A stretch of DNA of 64,000 bases from Mesorhizobium waimense (GTDB lineage: Bacteria > Pseudomonadota > Alphaproteobacteria > Rhizobiales > Rhizobiaceae): positions 186,001-250,000 of the forward strand of contig NZ_QZWZ01000003.1 of the NCBI RefSeq assembly GCF_003601975.1, written 5' to 3'. The notes below the pieces were generated by a model that searched no databases, was not told the DNA's origin, and saw nothing but the letters and a program-made list of their open reading frames with translations. The translations under genes were made by a program, and so were the position numbers. Positions within the stretch are counted from its first letter, which is position 1. Each line of letters starts with the position of its first letter. Positions 45,584 through 54,757 of this stretch are shown in pieces.

Positions 45584-46534
45584 ATGACGTCTGGGGTTCT
45601 AAACCTCGTGCTGAAGCGGCTGGCGGTCGCGGTCGTCACCCTTTTGATCGTCCTGTTCGCCGTGTTTTTCGCCACCAGCATGCTGCCTGGCGACACCGCC
45701 TCGATTCTGCTCGGCCAAGCCGCGACTCCCGAGGCGGTCGCCGGCCTGCGCGAGGCCATGCATCTCAACGATCCGGCGATCCTGCGCTTCCTGCGCTGGC
45801 TCGTGGGCCTGCTGCACGGCGACCTCGGCACCTCCTATGCCAACGACATGCCGGTCGCGGCGCTGATCGGCGGCCGCTTTATAAACACCATGAAGCTCGC
45901 CGGCATCACCACGCTGATCTCAGTGCCGCTGGCGCTGACGCTCGGCATCACTGCCGCGACGTTGCGCGGTTCCGTCTACGACCGCACCGTCACCGTGCTT
46001 TCGATCGGGGTCATCTCCGTCCCGGAGTTCATGGTCGCGACCCTCGCGGTCCTGGTCTTCGCCGTCTACCTCAAATGGCTGCCGGCGCTGTCCTCGGTCA
46101 ACGAGGCGCATTCGCTGACCGATCTTGTGCGCATCTATGCGATGCCCGTGATCACGCTCACCTTCGTCATCTCCGCCCAGATGATCCGCATGACCCGCGC
46201 CGCGGTGATAGAAACCCTCTCCACGCCCTATGTCGAGATGGCGCTTCTCAAGGGCGCCTCTCGTAGCCGCATGGTGCTAAGGCACGCGCTTCCAAACGCG
46301 CTTGGGCCGATCGTCAACGCGATCGCGCTCTCGCTGTCCTATCTGGTCGGCGGCGTCATCATCGTGGAGACGATCTTCAATTATCCCGGCATCGCCAAGT
46401 TGATGGTCGATGCGGTCGCAACCCGCGACCTGCCGCTGATCCAGAGCTGCGCGATGATCTTCTGCCTCGGCTATCTCTTGCTCATCACGGCCGCCGACGT
46501 CATCGCCATCATGTCCAATCCGAGGCTCAGATGA
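45584..46534 (+). CDS. ABC transporter permease, DppB type
   Basis: A 316-residue inner-membrane permease with six helices. It starts MTSGVLNLVLKRLAVAVVTLLIVLF, the usual DppB N terminus, and carries the EAA loop in the form EMALLKGASRSRMVLRHALPNALGP. Its last bases overlap the next permease start (ATGA). The start at 45584 has AGGGAG upstream. It pairs with the DppC-like subunit to form the channel. Confidence 0.9.
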   Translation: MTSGVLNLVLKRLAVAVVTLLIVLFAVFFATSMLPGDTASILLGQAATPEAVAGLREAMHLNDPAILRFLRWLVGLLHGDLGTSYANDMPVAALIGGRFINTMKLAGITTLISVPLALTLGITAATLRGSVYDRTVTVLSIGVISVPEFMVATLAVLVFAVYLKWLPALSSVNEAHSLTDLVRIYAMPVITLTFVISAQMIRMTRAAVIETLSTPYVEMALLKGASRSRMVLRHALPNALGPIVNAIALSLSYLVGGVIIVETIFNYPGIAKLMVDAVATRDLPLIQSCAMIFCLGYLLLITAADVIAIMSNPRLR

Positions 46535-47382
46535 CAATGGCGCGCGCGGCATCCTCCCGACGGTCCTTGCTTGGCCACAGCTACAACCTGGTCGGCGTCG
46601 TGGCCTCGCTGGTTATCCTGGCGTGGACGCTCGTCGCGATCTTCGCGCCCTACATCATTCCCCATCCGATCGGCGACATCATCGACGACGACTATTTCGG
46701 GCCGATGCGCCAGGGACTGTGGCTCGGCTCAGACTATCTGGGCCGAGATATGCTCTCGCGGGTTCTGATGGGCGCACGCTACACCGTCGGCATATCGCTT
46801 GCGGCCGTCTCCATCGCCTGCTTTTCGGGCGTGGTGCTCGGGATGATAGCGGCCGTCACCGGCGGCTGGCTCGACACCTGCCTCAGCCGCTTCCTGGACG
46901 CCATGAACTCCATCCCCAGCAAGCTGTTCGGCCTCGTGGTCGTCGCCGCGGTCGGCTCGTCGATCCCGGTGCTGATCCTGACGCTCGCCGTCATCTACAT
47001 CCCCGGCGCCTACCGCTTCGCGCGCGCCCTCGCCGTCAACATCAACACCATGGACTTCATCACCGTCGCGCGCGTCCGTGGCGAGAGCACAGTCTATCTC
47101 ATCGGGTCCGAGATCCTGCCCAACATCATCCGCCCGGTGCTGGCCGACTTCGGCCTGCGCTTCGTCTTCATCGTGCTTTTGCTCTCCGGCCTGTCCTTCC
47201 TGGGGCTCGGTCTGCAGCCGCCGCTCGCCGACTGGGGCGCGCTGGTGCGCGAGAACATCGGCGGCCTGCCCTTCGCGGCCCCCGCCGTCATCGTGCCCTC
47301 GCTGGCCATCGCCAGCCTCACCATCAGCGTCAACCTGCTGATCGACAACCTGCCGCAGAAGATCAGGGACCGGGACGCATGA
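46531..47382 (+). CDS. ABC transporter permease, DppC type
   Basis: A 283-residue permease with an N-terminal helix, then LGSDYLGRDMLSRVLMGARYT, the conserved motif of DppC subunits, and the EAA-like loop RVRGESTVYLIGSEILPNIIRP. It overlaps its neighbours by four bases at each end (ATGA), which shows strict translational coupling in the operon. Confidence 0.9.
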   Translation: MTMARAASSRRSLLGHSYNLVGVVASLVILAWTLVAIFAPYIIPHPIGDIIDDDYFGPMRQGLWLGSDYLGRDMLSRVLMGARYTVGISLAAVSIACFSGVVLGMIAAVTGGWLDTCLSRFLDAMNSIPSKLFGLVVVAAVGSSIPVLILTLAVIYIPGAYRFARALAVNINTMDFITVARVRGESTVYLIGSEILPNIIRPVLADFGLRFVFIVLLLSGLSFLGLGLQPPLADWGALVRENIGGLPFAAPAVIVPSLAIASLTISVNLLIDNLPQKIRDRDA

Positions 47383-49034
47383 GCAATCTCGTCGAGGTCA
47401 GGAACCTGAAGATCGAGGCGAAGACCGACTCCGGACGGCTTGTCGAAATTATTAAGGGCATCAGCCTCGACATCGCCGACGGCGAGATCGTCGCCCTGAT
47501 CGGCGAAAGCGGCTCCGGCAAGACCACGGTGGCGCTTTCACTCATGGGCTATGCGCGCCCCGGCTGCCGGATAACCGGCGGCGAGATCAACGTGAACGGC
47601 AAGAACATGGCAGCACTTTCCGAAAAGGAACGTGCCAGGCTGCGCGGCACCGATATCGCCTATGTTCCGCAAAGTGCCGCCGCCTCCTTCAACCCCTCGT
47701 CCACGATCATGGAGCAGGTGATCGAAGTCACACGGATCCACAAGCTGATGCCTCCTGAACGGGCGCAAAAGCGCGCAGTCGAACTGTTCAGGGCCTTGTC
47801 GCTGCCGGATCCGGAAGGAATCGGCGCCCGCTATCCGCACCAGGTTTCGGGCGGGCAATTGCAGCGGCTGTCGGCGGCCATGGCGCTCATCAGCGATCCC
47901 AAGCTGGTCATCTTCGACGAGCCGACGACGGCACTCGATGTGACGACGCAGATCGACGTGCTGAAGGCCTTCAAGTCGGTCATGCGGGCGGGCGGGGTAG
48001 CGGGTGTCTATGTTTCCCACGACCTCGCGGTCGTCGCCCAGATCGCCGACCGCATCGTGGTTCTGAAGGGCGGCGAAGTGCAGGAGACCGGCACTACGGC
48101 GGCAATCCTTTCGGCTGCCCAACATCCCTACACGCGCGAACTGCTGGCCGCCTTCGAACCGAAGCCGCGGCAAGCGCGCGCGGACGCAGATGCCGGGACA
48201 AAGCAACTGCTGCGCATCGACAATGTGACGGCCGGCTATGGCGCGGTGCGAGCTGACGGCCTGCCACTTATCCGCGCGGTCGATTCCGTCAGCCTGGTCG
48301 TCGAGAAGGGCCGCAATCTCGGCGTCATCGGCGAATCCGGCTGCGGAAAATCGACACTGGCGCGCGTCATCGCCGGCATCCATCCGGCGGCGGCCGGCGA
48401 CATCGTCTTCGACGGCAAGGAACTGCAGCGCGCCGCCAGGAAACGCAGCCAGGACCAGCTGCGCGAGATGCAGATCGTGTTCCAGTATGCCGATACCGCG
48501 CTCAATCCGGCCAAGCCGGTGGAAGACATCATCTCCCGTCCGCTGGCCTTCTATCACCGGCTCGACAGGCAGGCGCGCTCGAAGCGCGTCGACGAGTTGC
48601 TGGATATGGTGCGCCTGCCGAGAACGCTGCGCTACCGACACCCATCGGAGCTCTCGGGTGGCCAGAAGCAGCGCGTGAACTTCGCGCGCGCTCTGGCGGC
48701 CGCCCCCAAGCTCATCATCTGCGACGAAATCACCTCGGCCCTCGACACGGTGGTGGCATCCGCCGTGATCGACCTGCTCAAGGAGCTGCAGCGCGAGCTG
48801 GGACTCTCCTACATCTTCATCAGCCACGACCTCTCCGTCGTCGAGGCCATCTGCGACGAGATCATGGTCATGTACAATGGGGAGCGGGTGGAGCAGATCA
48901 CGCCCGACAAGCTGAAGGCGCCCACCCACCCCTATTCCAAGCTTCTATTCTCCTCGGTGCCGAAGCTCGATCCGACCTGGCTCGACGGCCTCGTGCGCGA
49001 CGCCGAGCTCGTCAGCCAGTACGGCCACCGCTGA
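47379..49034 (+). CDS. ABC transporter ATPase with two fused nucleotide-binding domains (DppD-DppF)
   Basis: A 551-residue protein with two complete ATPase domains. The first has Walker A GESGSGKTT, signature VSGGQLQRL and Walker B LVIFDEPTTALD. The second has GESGCGKST, LSGGQKQRVNFARAL and LIICDEITSALD, where Ile replaces the usual Pro after DE. Each ends in the oligopeptide-type tail (HPYTRELL, HPYSKLLFSSVP). It powers the DppBC-type permeases encoded just before. A long frame reading back into the permease gene is rejected; the ATGA overlap sets the start. Confidence 0.92.
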   Translation: MSNLVEVRNLKIEAKTDSGRLVEIIKGISLDIADGEIVALIGESGSGKTTVALSLMGYARPGCRITGGEINVNGKNMAALSEKERARLRGTDIAYVPQSAAASFNPSSTIMEQVIEVTRIHKLMPPERAQKRAVELFRALSLPDPEGIGARYPHQVSGGQLQRLSAAMALISDPKLVIFDEPTTALDVTTQIDVLKAFKSVMRAGGVAGVYVSHDLAVVAQIADRIVVLKGGEVQETGTTAAILSAAQHPYTRELLAAFEPKPRQARADADAGTKQLLRIDNVTAGYGAVRADGLPLIRAVDSVSLVVEKGRNLGVIGESGCGKSTLARVIAGIHPAAAGDIVFDGKELQRAARKRSQDQLREMQIVFQYADTALNPAKPVEDIISRPLAFYHRLDRQARSKRVDELLDMVRLPRTLRYRHPSELSGGQKQRVNFARALAAAPKLIICDEITSALDTVVASAVIDLLKELQRELGLSYIFISHDLSVVEAICDEIMVMYNGERVEQITPDKLKAPTHPYSKLLFSSVPKLDPTWLDGLVRDAELVSQYGHR

Positions 49035-49517
49035 CTACATCGGAAACAAGCTGGGCAGCGGCATGTGCGCCTTGACTATGGGCGACTTCAGCACCACGAA
49101 GCTGAAATATTTGTCGATGCCGATATCCATGTCGGTCAGCCGCTCCATGATCGTCTGGTACTCACCGATGCCAGCGGTCATGAATTTCATCAAGTAGTCG
49201 TAGCCGCCCGACACGAGGTGGCATTCGATGACCTGGTCGATCTTCTCGACGACGGCGAGAAAACGGGCAAAGTCGATCTGACGGTGGTTCTTCAAGGTGA
49301 TTTCGGTGAACACGGTCAGCGTCTGGCCAAGCTTGCCGATGTTGACCTGCGCCGAATAGCCTTCGATATAGCCTTCCGACTGGAGCTTCTTCACCCGCAT
49401 CAGGCATGGACTCGGCGACAGATGCACCAAATCGGCCAGTTCCACATTGGTGATGCGGCCGTTCTTCTGCAGTTCGTGCAGAATCTTGATGTCGATCCGA
49501 TCCAGTTTCACGGCCAT
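49035..49517 (-). CDS. Lrp/AsnC family transcriptional regulator
   Basis: A 160-residue full-length Lrp protein. The helix-turn-helix is DIKILHELQKNGRITNVELADLVHLSPSPCLMRVKKLQ and the RAM domain follows (VIECHLVSGGYDYLMKFMTAGIG). The start MAVKLDRID at 49517 fits the family. Its stop lies directly against the ATPase stop (convergent), and its promoter region is shared with the divergent FAD oxidoreductase at 49736. It likely senses the transported amino compound and controls the island; it could also pair with the stand-alone RAM protein at 18009. Confidence 0.9.
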   Translation of the reverse strand: MAVKLDRIDIKILHELQKNGRITNVELADLVHLSPSPCLMRVKKLQSEGYIEGYSAQVNIGKLGQTLTVFTEITLKNHRQIDFARFLAVVEKIDQVIECHLVSGGYDYLMKFMTAGIGEYQTIMERLTDMDIGIDKYFSFVVLKSPIVKAHMPLPSLFPM

Positions 49518-49575
49518 CTCCACAGAACGCACGCCACAGCACAAAATGCCGCGTTGCCAATCGCCGTCGACACTA

Positions 49576-49589
49576 CCACAGCCCTGTGG
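49576..49589. promoter_or_regulatory. palindrome in the lrp / oxidoreductase divergent region
   Basis: CCACAG-CC-CTGTGG, perfect 6-base arms, 58 bases upstream of lrp and about 146 before the oxidoreductase start. It is a possible operator; it does not look like the AT-rich Lrp consensus. Confidence 0.35.
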
Positions 49590-49735
49590 CCTGTCCATGC
49601 GAGCGAACACTGCTTTGAAACGCAGGGACTCCCGATTTCAACAGGACGGTCGAAATAAAATTCTGCCCCGATCTTAACTGCAGCAGCGGCTGCGTCGGCA
49701 ACGCGGTAGACTGACGCTTTAAGGCTAAGAGGACC

Positions 49736-51061
49736 ATGCGCGCGCCGCTGCAGCAAATCGAGACGTCCGGCGAACTGCCGCAATCCGCGGACGCAGTGGT
49801 GATCGGCGGTGGCATCGTAGGTGTCTTTGCGGCCTACTATCTGGCACGGCGCGGCATGAAGGTCGCACTTGTCGAAAAGGGGCGCATCGGCGCCGAGCAG
49901 TCCAGCAGGAACTGGGGGTGGTGCCGCCAGCAGAACCGCGACGCCCGCGAGTTGCCGATGGCAACCTGCAGCCTCGACCTTTGGCAGCGCTTTGCGGCGG
50001 AAACCGGCGAGGATACCGGCTTTCGCCGCTGCGGCCTGCTTTATCTCAGCAACGACGAGGCGGAACTGGCCGGTTGGGCGCGCTGGCGTGACTTCGCCAA
50101 AACGGCCGGCATCACTACGCATATGCTCGACAGCGTCGAGGCCAGCGAGCGGGGCCGAACCACCGGGCGGACCTGGCGGGGCGGCGTCTTCTCGCCGACC
50201 GACGGCACCGCCGATCCGTCGCGGGCCGCACCTGCGGTCGCCCGCGCCATCCTCGAGCTTGGCGGCACCGTACACCAGAATTGCGCCGCGCGCGGCATCG
50301 AGACCGAGGGCGGAAGCCTGAGCGGTGTGGTCACGGAGAGCGGAACGATCCGCACGAAGGCGGCAATCCTGGCCGGCGGCGCCTGGGCGTCATCCTTCTG
50401 CCATCAGTTCGGCTTTCGTTTTCCGCAGGCGTCGGTCCGCTCCTCCATCCTGTCGGTCTCGCCCGGCGCGGAGGGCCTGCCGGCGGCGCTGCACACGGCA
50501 CGGATTTCGGTCACGCGTCGCGGCGACGGCGGCTACACGCTCGCCATAAGCGGACGCGGCCGCGTGGACGTGACACCGCAGCAGCTGCGCTTCTCGTCGC
50601 AGTTCCTGCCCATGTTCCTGAAGCGGTGGCGAAGCCTCGCGCCTGGCGGCCTGCAAGGCATGCGTTCGGGCCACGAAACACTCCAACGCTGGCGGCTCGA
50701 CCGGCCGACACCGATGGAGCGGGTGCGCATCCTCGATCCGGTCCCGGATCAGGCGACCATCCGCCTGACCCACGCCCGAGCGCTCGAACTGCTGCCGGCT
50801 CTGCGCCAGACCAGGATCAGCGCGGCATGGGCCGGTTACATCGACAGCACGCCGGACGGCGTGCCTGCCATCGGTGAGATCCACACCGTTCCGGGGTTCT
50901 TCCTGGCTGCCGGATTTTCGGGACACGGCTTCGGCATCGGGCCCGGCGCCGGGCATCTCGTCGCCGATCTGGTGACCGGATCGGAACCGATCGTCGATGC
51001 GAAGTCCTATGATCCACGGCGCTTCGAGGCGTCGGCCTGGGGCAAGGTCGCCGACTTCTAG
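49736..51061 (+). CDS. DadA-type FAD-dependent oxidoreductase
   Basis: A 441-residue DAO-fold flavoenzyme with AVVIGGGIVGVFAAYYLARRG at about 21-41 and EQSSRNWGWCRQQNRD, a motif of a rhizobial oxidase group near D-amino acid, sarcosine and opine oxidases. The C-terminal AAGFSGHGFGIGPGAGHLVADL closes the FAD site. AGAGGA precedes the ATG. It faces the hydantoinase operon tail by tail. Such proteins often act as the catalytic subunit with the HcnA/HcnB-like pair encoded opposite (51105-52771), as in HcnABC or LhpBEF; that pairing is inference. Confidence 0.85.
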   Translation: MRAPLQQIETSGELPQSADAVVIGGGIVGVFAAYYLARRGMKVALVEKGRIGAEQSSRNWGWCRQQNRDARELPMATCSLDLWQRFAAETGEDTGFRRCGLLYLSNDEAELAGWARWRDFAKTAGITTHMLDSVEASERGRTTGRTWRGGVFSPTDGTADPSRAAPAVARAILELGGTVHQNCAARGIETEGGSLSGVVTESGTIRTKAAILAGGAWASSFCHQFGFRFPQASVRSSILSVSPGAEGLPAALHTARISVTRRGDGGYTLAISGRGRVDVTPQQLRFSSQFLPMFLKRWRSLAPGGLQGMRSGHETLQRWRLDRPTPMERVRILDPVPDQATIRLTHARALELLPALRQTRISAAWAGYIDSTPDGVPAIGEIHTVPGFFLAAGFSGHGFGIGPGAGHLVADLVTGSEPIVDAKSYDPRRFEASAWGKVADF

Positions 51062-51104
51062 AGAGCGACAGAATCCCAGCTCCGTTAGCGATGTGATGTT
51101 CGCA

Positions 51105-52472
51105 TCAGCCATCTCGAAGAAAAGCAGCGATTGGTGCCGGCCGGACTGGAGCCTGCCCGCGAAACCGGCCTACAGCATCGGGCGCGCAGCCAGCCTGCGC
51201 CGCGACGAGTTCGACGGCAGCCAACTGGCAATAGCGCCCCTGGCAACGCCCCATGCCGACGCGTGAGAGGGATTTCATCCTGTTCGCCTCGCCGCCGCCG
51301 AAATCCGCGCTCTCGCGCACGGCTTTGGCACTCACGTTTTCGCAGCGGCAGACGATCGCGTCGTCGGGCAGAGCCCGCACCATTTCGTCCGGCCAGGGGA
51401 AGGCGCAAGCCAGACCGCGGGCAAAGCGCTCGAGCCGCGCGAGCTTGCGCAGATCGGCGCTGACGGGAGGCGCCGGACGTCCGAGATCGGAAAGGCACGC
51501 CACCGCGGCAAGGCGTCCCGCGATCTCCGCGCCGTCCGCTCCAAGCAGACGGACCCCGTCGCCGGCAAGGTACACGCCGTTGCCGGCCCGACCCATCTCA
51601 TCCGTCTTCGGCAGCCATTGCCGCCACTGCTCGTCATAGATGAAGGCGCATCCTGTCAGATCGGCCAAATGCGTCTCCGCCCGCAGGTGCCAGCCCATGC
51701 CGATCATGTCGCAAGGCGTGAGACGTTCCCGGCCGCCGGCATCGCGCCAGCGCAGCGCTGCCACGCCCGAGGTGTTGGCCTCGATCCGCTCCAGCGTCAC
51801 ACCCGCATGATAGCGATCGCCCAGCCTCGCCCGCAGGACCAGGCCGCGCAACGCGACGACCGGCCGGGAGGCAAGCTGCCAGAATGCTTGCAGTTGCTGG
51901 CGCCAGGAGGAGGTGTCGAGCACTGCCGCGACATCGGCTCCAGCCTTGACGAGTTGGGCACCGACCAGGGTCAGCAAAGGCCCCGATCCGATCAGGACGA
52001 TACGCCGCCCGAGGGCCACGCCCTGCGCCTTGAGTGCGATCTGCGCTGCGCCAAGGCTATAGACGCCGGCACTTTGCCAGCCGGGGACAGGCGCGACGCG
52101 GTCGGATGCGCCGGTAGCAAGGATCAGGCGGTCATAGCTGATCACCTGCACGCCGCCCTCCCCCAGCACGTGCAGTCGATCCTTATGCGTTGCGATGACG
52201 GAGCTACGTGTGCAATGGGTGAGCCGTCCCTCTTCGGCCAACTTGTCGAAGAGCACGTGCAGCGCGCGCGCCTTCGTCGCCTCCGGTCCGTAGAGCTGTT
52301 CGGGCGTGCGGGTAAACCCGGCAGGCGGGCGGCGGTAGATCTGCCCGCCCGCGCTATGCCCTTCGTCGATCACCACCGGGTGGAGCCCAGCGTCGACCAG
52401 CGTCGCGGCGGCCCTTATGCCGGCGGGACCGGCACCCACGATCGCGATCCGCGGCGCTCGCGTCTCGATCAC
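51105..52472 (-). CDS. FAD/NAD(P)-dependent oxidoreductase subunit (HcnB/OoxA-like)
   Basis: A 455-residue flavoprotein with an N-terminal dinucleotide fold (RIAIVGAGPAGIRAAATLVDAG), a second fold (GRRIVLIGSGPLLTLVGAQL) and a C-terminal BFD-like [2Fe-2S] domain with Cys pairs VCRCENVS and GRCQGRYC. This is the medium subunit layout of opine oxidase, HcnB and D-hydroxyproline dehydrogenases. The GTG at 52472 overlaps the stop of the [2Fe-2S] gene by four bases, with GGAG upstream. It would take electrons from the amine-oxidising subunit. It is the last gene of the hydantoinase operon. Confidence 0.88.
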   Translation of the reverse strand: MIETRAPRIAIVGAGPAGIRAAATLVDAGLHPVVIDEGHSAGGQIYRRPPAGFTRTPEQLYGPEATKARALHVLFDKLAEEGRLTHCTRSSVIATHKDRLHVLGEGGVQVISYDRLILATGASDRVAPVPGWQSAGVYSLGAAQIALKAQGVALGRRIVLIGSGPLLTLVGAQLVKAGADVAAVLDTSSWRQQLQAFWQLASRPVVALRGLVLRARLGDRYHAGVTLERIEANTSGVAALRWRDAGGRERLTPCDMIGMGWHLRAETHLADLTGCAFIYDEQWRQWLPKTDEMGRAGNGVYLAGDGVRLLGADGAEIAGRLAAVACLSDLGRPAPPVSADLRKLARLERFARGLACAFPWPDEMVRALPDDAIVCRCENVSAKAVRESADFGGGEANRMKSLSRVGMGRCQGRYCQLAAVELVAAQAGCAPDAVGRFRGQAPVRPAPIAAFLRDG

Positions 52473-52771
52473 GGCCAGGTCTCCGGCGGCGTCGTGCGCA
52501 GCCGCATGCCCTCGACGACAAGTGTTGTGCACGCGCGCAGACGCGGTCCCTCGTCCTGCCACACCCAACAATCCTGGCACGCTCCCATCAGGCAAAAGCC
52601 GACTCGCGGCTCGGGCCCGAACTCGGAGCTTCGTAAGGCGTAGCCTGACGCCAGCATGGCGGTCAGCACGGTGTCGCCGGCAAGCGCGCTTCGCATCTGT
52701 CCGTCGAGAACAAACGGCATCTCTGCCCGGTCGCGCTCGGCCAGCCGGACGATGCGGCCAGCGGTGATCAT
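52469..52771 (-). CDS. small (2Fe-2S)-binding subunit (HcnA-like)
   Basis: A 100-residue ferredoxin-like protein with four cysteines arranged as CLMGACQDC and a later RACTT, the plant-type cluster pattern. It is the small subunit of three-part amine/opine/cyanide-type dehydrogenases. The ATG at 52771 overlaps the HyuB stop (ATGA), so it is translationally coupled to the hydantoinase. This tie between hydantoinase and redox subunits is unusual. Confidence 0.88.
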   Translation of the reverse strand: MITAGRIVRLAERDRAEMPFVLDGQMRSALAGDTVLTAMLASGYALRSSEFGPEPRVGFCLMGACQDCWVWQDEGPRLRACTTLVVEGMRLRTTPPETWP

Positions 52772-54753
52772 TCCGCGGCTTCTCGCACCGGGTCTGGACG
52801 AGGCAGCTCGGGGAAGCGTTCGCATACCGCATCGAAAGCGGCCTGGACGCCCTCCGGTCCGGAGCGCTCCTTCATTCGACGAAAGATCTCCGTCTTGGCG
52901 AAGAACCGCCAGTGGATCGGCAAGGCGTCCAGCACGGCGTGGAGCCGATCATAGGCCGCCGGAGTCCACTGCGCTTCGTAGCCTTCGCGCTCCGGGCCGA
53001 AATGGAAATGGCTGGCGGATGGCTTATGCCGCGCGCGCAGTTGCTCCGTGGCCTGCTCGTCGACCTCGCCGCCGCGCATGACGACGCCATAGTCGCGCTC
53101 GGCCGCTGCCACGGTGACATAGCCGCGCCGCACATCCTGCACGACCCGCCAGGGCTCGCGCAGATGCGGATCGCCGCGCCCGCCGCCTCCGGCGGAGCGG
53201 ATCTCGAGCACGTCGCCGGGCTGCAGGACCGCCGTGTCGATGTTGCCCAGCCGCCGCTCGTGCTCGGTCCCCGGATTGACGACCATGTCCGACAGGCCGG
53301 CCGCCTTGCCGCCCAACACGCCCCAGGGACGGAAGAAGCTGCGGTCCCGGTTGCGCGCCGTGATCCTGGAATCGGGGGCAAAGACGCGGAAGGCCATCTC
53401 GGTCGCCAGCCCGCCGCGCCAGCGGCCCGCGCCACCGCTGTCCTGAGCGAGCCCGTATTTCACGAATTCGACCGGGGTCTCGGTCTCGGTGATCTCGATC
53501 GGCGTGTTCTTCAGATAGGCCGCGTCGGCGCCCGATCCGTTGGTCCCATCCCGATGCGGCATCGCGCCGCCGCCGCCCACCACGGGGTTCACCGCCGCGA
53601 TGACGGTTCGGCTGGTCCGTTCGTCCGTGGTCATGACATTGACGATGCAGTTGTTGCCGGCCGGAGCGGCAGGCAGGCGCTCCGACACCGCTTGCGAGAA
53701 GGCGCCGAAGATAACCGACCGCAGCCGGGCGCAGGTGAGCGAGCGCATGCCCACGGCAGCGGGGTGGACCGGATTCAGCACGGAGCCTTGAGGCGTGATG
53801 CAGGTGAAGGGCCGGGTGAGACCCGTGTTGAGCAGGATCTTCGGGTTGAGCGTGTAGAGCACGTAGTAGACGCCAACTAGCAGCATGGTGTGGCGCGGGT
53901 CGCCGCCCGAAGGCACGTTGAGCGAGGAGCCGAGCTGCGGATCGGAGCCGGTGAAGTCGAGCACGGCCTCGTCGCCCCTGATCGTCAGCGTCAGCTTAAG
54001 CCGACAGGGATTGGCCTCGACCGAATCCTCGTCGGCATAGTCAGCGAACTCCCATGTGCCGTCAGGCATGGAGCGCAGCACGTCACGCGCCTGCGCTTCC
54101 GCATGGTCGAGAAGAGCGGAAACGCCTTCGACGAAACCGGCCTTGCCGAACTTCCTCACCATCGCCTGGATCTTGCGCTCGCCGGTGTTGAGCGCGCCGA
54201 CCAGCGCCTTGATGTCGCCGATGTTGAGGTCGGGCTTGCGCACATTGGTGCTCATGATCCGCAGGATCGTCTCGTCGAAGACGCCCTCCCTCACCAGCTT
54301 CATGGGAGGAAATCGAATCCCTTCCTGATGGATGTCGGTCAGCGCCCGGCTGAGCGAAGCCGGCACTGCCCCGCCCATGTCGGTGTTGTGAATGTGCCCA
54401 CCAGTCCAGGCGACGATCTCGCCATCGACGAAAACCGGCTTCCACAGATGCGTGTCGGGTGCGTGCGTGGCGACGTGGCCGGAATAGGGATCGTTGGTGA
54501 ACGCAACGTCCCCCGGCCGGTAGTCGTCGACCATCGCGATCGCACGGTGATACGTAAGTCCCGGATACCAGGTGGCGCCGAGCTCCATCGGCACGGCGAA
54601 GGTCGCGCCTGAACGGTCCATCAGCATCACCGTGAAGTCCTGCGTCTCCTTGACGAAGGCGGAGTGCGCGGTGCGGTGCAGCGTGTGGGCCATGTTCTCG
54701 GCGGCCGCGCGGGCATGATTCGCCAGAACCTGAAGGTTTGTCCGGTCAAACAA
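52768..54753 (-). CDS. hyuB: hydantoinase/oxoprolinase subunit B
   Basis: A 661-residue HyuB-family protein. Typical features are TNDPYSGHVATHAPDTHLW, VAWTGGHIHNTDMGG, DFTGSDPQLGSSLNVPSGG and GGGGRGDPHLREPW. Together with HyuA it hydrolyses a cyclic amide (hydantoin, N-methylhydantoin, 5-oxoproline) with ATP, or carboxylates in acetone carboxylases. The start is TTG 54753, four bases after the HyuA stop. The C-terminal 60 residues beyond the usual end are unmatched by memory. Substrate is not determined. Confidence 0.9.
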   Translation of the reverse strand: MFDRTNLQVLANHARAAAENMAHTLHRTAHSAFVKETQDFTVMLMDRSGATFAVPMELGATWYPGLTYHRAIAMVDDYRPGDVAFTNDPYSGHVATHAPDTHLWKPVFVDGEIVAWTGGHIHNTDMGGAVPASLSRALTDIHQEGIRFPPMKLVREGVFDETILRIMSTNVRKPDLNIGDIKALVGALNTGERKIQAMVRKFGKAGFVEGVSALLDHAEAQARDVLRSMPDGTWEFADYADEDSVEANPCRLKLTLTIRGDEAVLDFTGSDPQLGSSLNVPSGGDPRHTMLLVGVYYVLYTLNPKILLNTGLTRPFTCITPQGSVLNPVHPAAVGMRSLTCARLRSVIFGAFSQAVSERLPAAPAGNNCIVNVMTTDERTSRTVIAAVNPVVGGGGAMPHRDGTNGSGADAAYLKNTPIEITETETPVEFVKYGLAQDSGGAGRWRGGLATEMAFRVFAPDSRITARNRDRSFFRPWGVLGGKAAGLSDMVVNPGTEHERRLGNIDTAVLQPGDVLEIRSAGGGGRGDPHLREPWRVVQDVRRGYVTVAAAERDYGVVMRGGEVDEQATEQLRARHKPSASHFHFGPEREGYEAQWTPAAYDRLHAVLDALPIHWRFFAKTEIFRRMKERSGPEGVQAAFDAVCERFPELPRPDPVREAAE

Positions 54754-54757
54754 GGCG

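Noticed and set aside
46623..47378. Upstream in-frame extension of the double ATPase through the permease gene
   Set aside because: The permease frame is clearly the coding one; ATGA overlap and family N terminus place the ATPase start at 47379.
52473..52832. Upstream in-frame extension of the HcnB-like gene
   Set aside because: It covers the [2Fe-2S] subunit gene in the wrong frame; GTG 52472 with GGAG and the 4-base overlap is the better start.
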